This document shows, in pieces, positions 63,148 through 64,000 of a DNA stretch of 64,000 nt. The notes under the pieces were generated by a model. That model was not told where the DNA came from, did no database searches, and was given only the letters and a program-made list of their open reading frames with translations. Both the position numbers and the translations under genes were made by a program. The DNA is from Flavobacteriales bacterium (lineage in GTDB: Bacteria; Bacteroidota; Bacteroidia; Flavobacteriales; BACL11), in NCBI GenBank assembly GCA_002705205.1, contig PAHP01000007.1, positions 192,122 through 256,121 of the forward strand. Direction: 5' to 3'. How positions within the stretch are numbered: position 1 is the stretch's first letter; each line of letters starts with the position of its first letter.

Positions 63148-63315
63148 ATGAAAAAACTAAATCAGATTTCAATAGCAATATTATGTGTCGGAGGTTTTTT
63201 TAAGCACAATTCATATCCTTACGCTAATATTTTAGTTTCAATTGGTTTTATTGCCGTTGCTACCACATTAATTATAATGGCATTTTCAAAAAAAAAATCG
63301 ATTAACAATGAATAA
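63148..63315 (+). CDS. Small membrane protein, 55 residues
   Basis: Short frame from the ATG at 63148 to TAA at 63315. It starts MKKLNQISIAILCVGGFF, has a second hydrophobic segment ILVSIGFIAVATTLIIMAF and ends with a basic FSKKKS. It begins with the same GATTAACAATG motif as its neighbours, and its end overlaps the next gene's ATG by 8 bases, so coupled translation supports it as real. No family recognised. Confidence 0.6.
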   Translation: MKKLNQISIAILCVGGFFKHNSYPYANILVSIGFIAVATTLIIMAFSKKKSINNE

Positions 63316-63679
63316 AAATGTTTTTGGTGAACCATTAATTACCTGTAGCACAAAACCTTTGACGGGTTACTTTAGAAATGGATGCTGTGATACTGATAAT
63401 ACAGATACTGGTATGCACACGGTTTGTATTATTGTAGATCAAGACTTTTTATCATTCTCAAAAGCAGTAGGAAATGACCTTTCAACGCCAATGCCACAAT
63501 ATAGATTTAACGGGCTGAAAGATGGAGACAAATGGTGTTTGTGTGCTTTAAGATGGAAAGAGGCGCTAATTAATAAGATGGCACCAAAAGTCATACTAGA
63601 AGCCACTAATGAAGAGACTCTAAAAATAGTTAATATAGAAGATTTAATTATGCATTCTCACAAAGAATTAAAACAATAG
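63308..63679 (+). CDS. DUF2237 family protein
   Basis: 123-residue cytoplasmic protein that matches the DUF2237 family over its whole length. Hallmarks are NVFGEPLITCSTKPLTGYFR, GCCDTDNTDTGMHTVC, FLSFSKAVGNDLSTPMP and LKDGDKWCLCALRWKEA, with the conserved paired cysteines (CC and CLC). The biochemical role of the family is unknown. It is the only clearly ancient, well-conserved gene in this run of small secreted proteins. It overlaps the preceding small gene by 8 bases. Confidence 0.93.
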   Translation: MNKNVFGEPLITCSTKPLTGYFRNGCCDTDNTDTGMHTVCIIVDQDFLSFSKAVGNDLSTPMPQYRFNGLKDGDKWCLCALRWKEALINKMAPKVILEATNEETLKIVNIEDLIMHSHKELKQ

Positions 63680-63686
63680 ATTAACA

Positions 63687-64000
63687 ATGAAAAAACTACT
63701 TTATCTTTTATTACTTACACCTGTTATATACTTAGCTTCTTGTAGTAAATCTAATGTTACTCCACAAGAAAATATTAATGATAAAAGCCTTGAAGAAATA
63801 ATTGTGGGCAAAACTTGGAAATTATTAAATCTTGATGAGGGATGGTTTATTTTAAATAATGATAATACTTCTTTAGCAAAAGACTATCAATGTGATACCT
63901 TAGAGCAAAACGCTATATGGCAAATAGAGGATAGTATTTTAAGTTTTACGTACACTATTGGTCCTGTAGAATATATAGAGCGATTGACAATTGTAGAATA
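63687..64000 (+). CDS. Lipoprotein, partial at the window end
   Basis: First 104 residues of a lipoprotein cut by the window edge. The signal peptide LLLLTPVIYLASC places lipidation at Cys19, followed by SKSNVTPQEN. The visible part (VGKTWKLLNLDEGWFIL, AIWQIEDSILSFTYTIG) resembles the small lipocalin-like domain of Bacteroidota lipoproteins. It also begins with the GATTAACAATG junction motif, 7 bases after the DUF2237 stop. Confidence 0.75.
   Translation, partial: MKKLLYLLLLTPVIYLASCSKSNVTPQENINDKSLEEIIVGKTWKLLNLDEGWFILNNDNTSLAKDYQCDTLEQNAIWQIEDSILSFTYTIGPVEYIERLTIVE

Overview
This window looks like chromosome of a marine, AT-rich member of the Bacteroidota, most likely order Flavobacteriales. 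The reasons are: a complete gldKLMN set for gliding motility and type IX secretion (T9SS), a PorP/SprF-type protein, T9SS sorting tails on secreted proteins, SprB repeats, Bacteroidota-type -7 boxes (TAnnTTTG) and low GC. No rRNA, tRNA, CRISPR array, insertion sequence or phage was seen.

Layout. (1) 28-7755, minus strand: a class III aminotransferase, then a housekeeping run miaB, sigma-54 activator, lptE, a small conserved gene, secG, groES, groEL. (2) 7917-17144, plus strand: topA with an overlapping arginase-fold gene, a PorP/SprF-like gene and gldKLMN, closed by a strong terminator. (3) 17195-46385, plus strand: a surface-polysaccharide locus of about 29 kb. It makes UDP-uronic acids (ugd and a TviB-like enzyme), a UDP-4-amino-4,6-dideoxy sugar (PglF/PglE-like), a CMP-nonulosonic acid (NeuA-PseG fusion plus NeuB), CDP-glycerol (GpsA-TagD fusion) and GDP-L-fucose (gmd, fcl). 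It also has two initiating phosphoglycosyltransferases, three flippase-like proteins, two Wzy/ligase-type proteins, a Wzz-like protein, two sulfotransferase genes (one fused to a FemAB/GNAT-like domain), a pyruvyltransferase-like gene, a glycerophosphotransferase and a possible outer-membrane Wzi-like barrel. (4) 46382-64000: accessory, mainly secreted proteins. These include a 1277-residue SprB-repeat adhesin, a protein strikingly like PET/polyester hydrolases, an M14 carboxypeptidase, a tandem-repeat LRR protein, several small lipoproteins and SHOCT-type proteins, and a SOUL-MsrA fusion.

How it fits together. GldKLMN form the T9SS/gliding motor. Proteins with sorting tails from region 4 are probable T9SS cargo, and in this phylum cargo is often anchored to surface polysaccharide such as that made by region 3. 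The sugar locus looks modular. A block carrying nonulosonic-acid genes, a pyruvyltransferase-like gene and its own Wzx is bounded on both sides by copies of the 3' end of the pglF-like gene, as if a cassette had been swapped in by homologous recombination. The far right end looks like a nursery of small secreted proteins: the same promoter, start-site and signal-peptide DNA has been copied in front of unrelated bodies.

All functions were read from sequence motifs and remembered family features. No database search or structure prediction was run.
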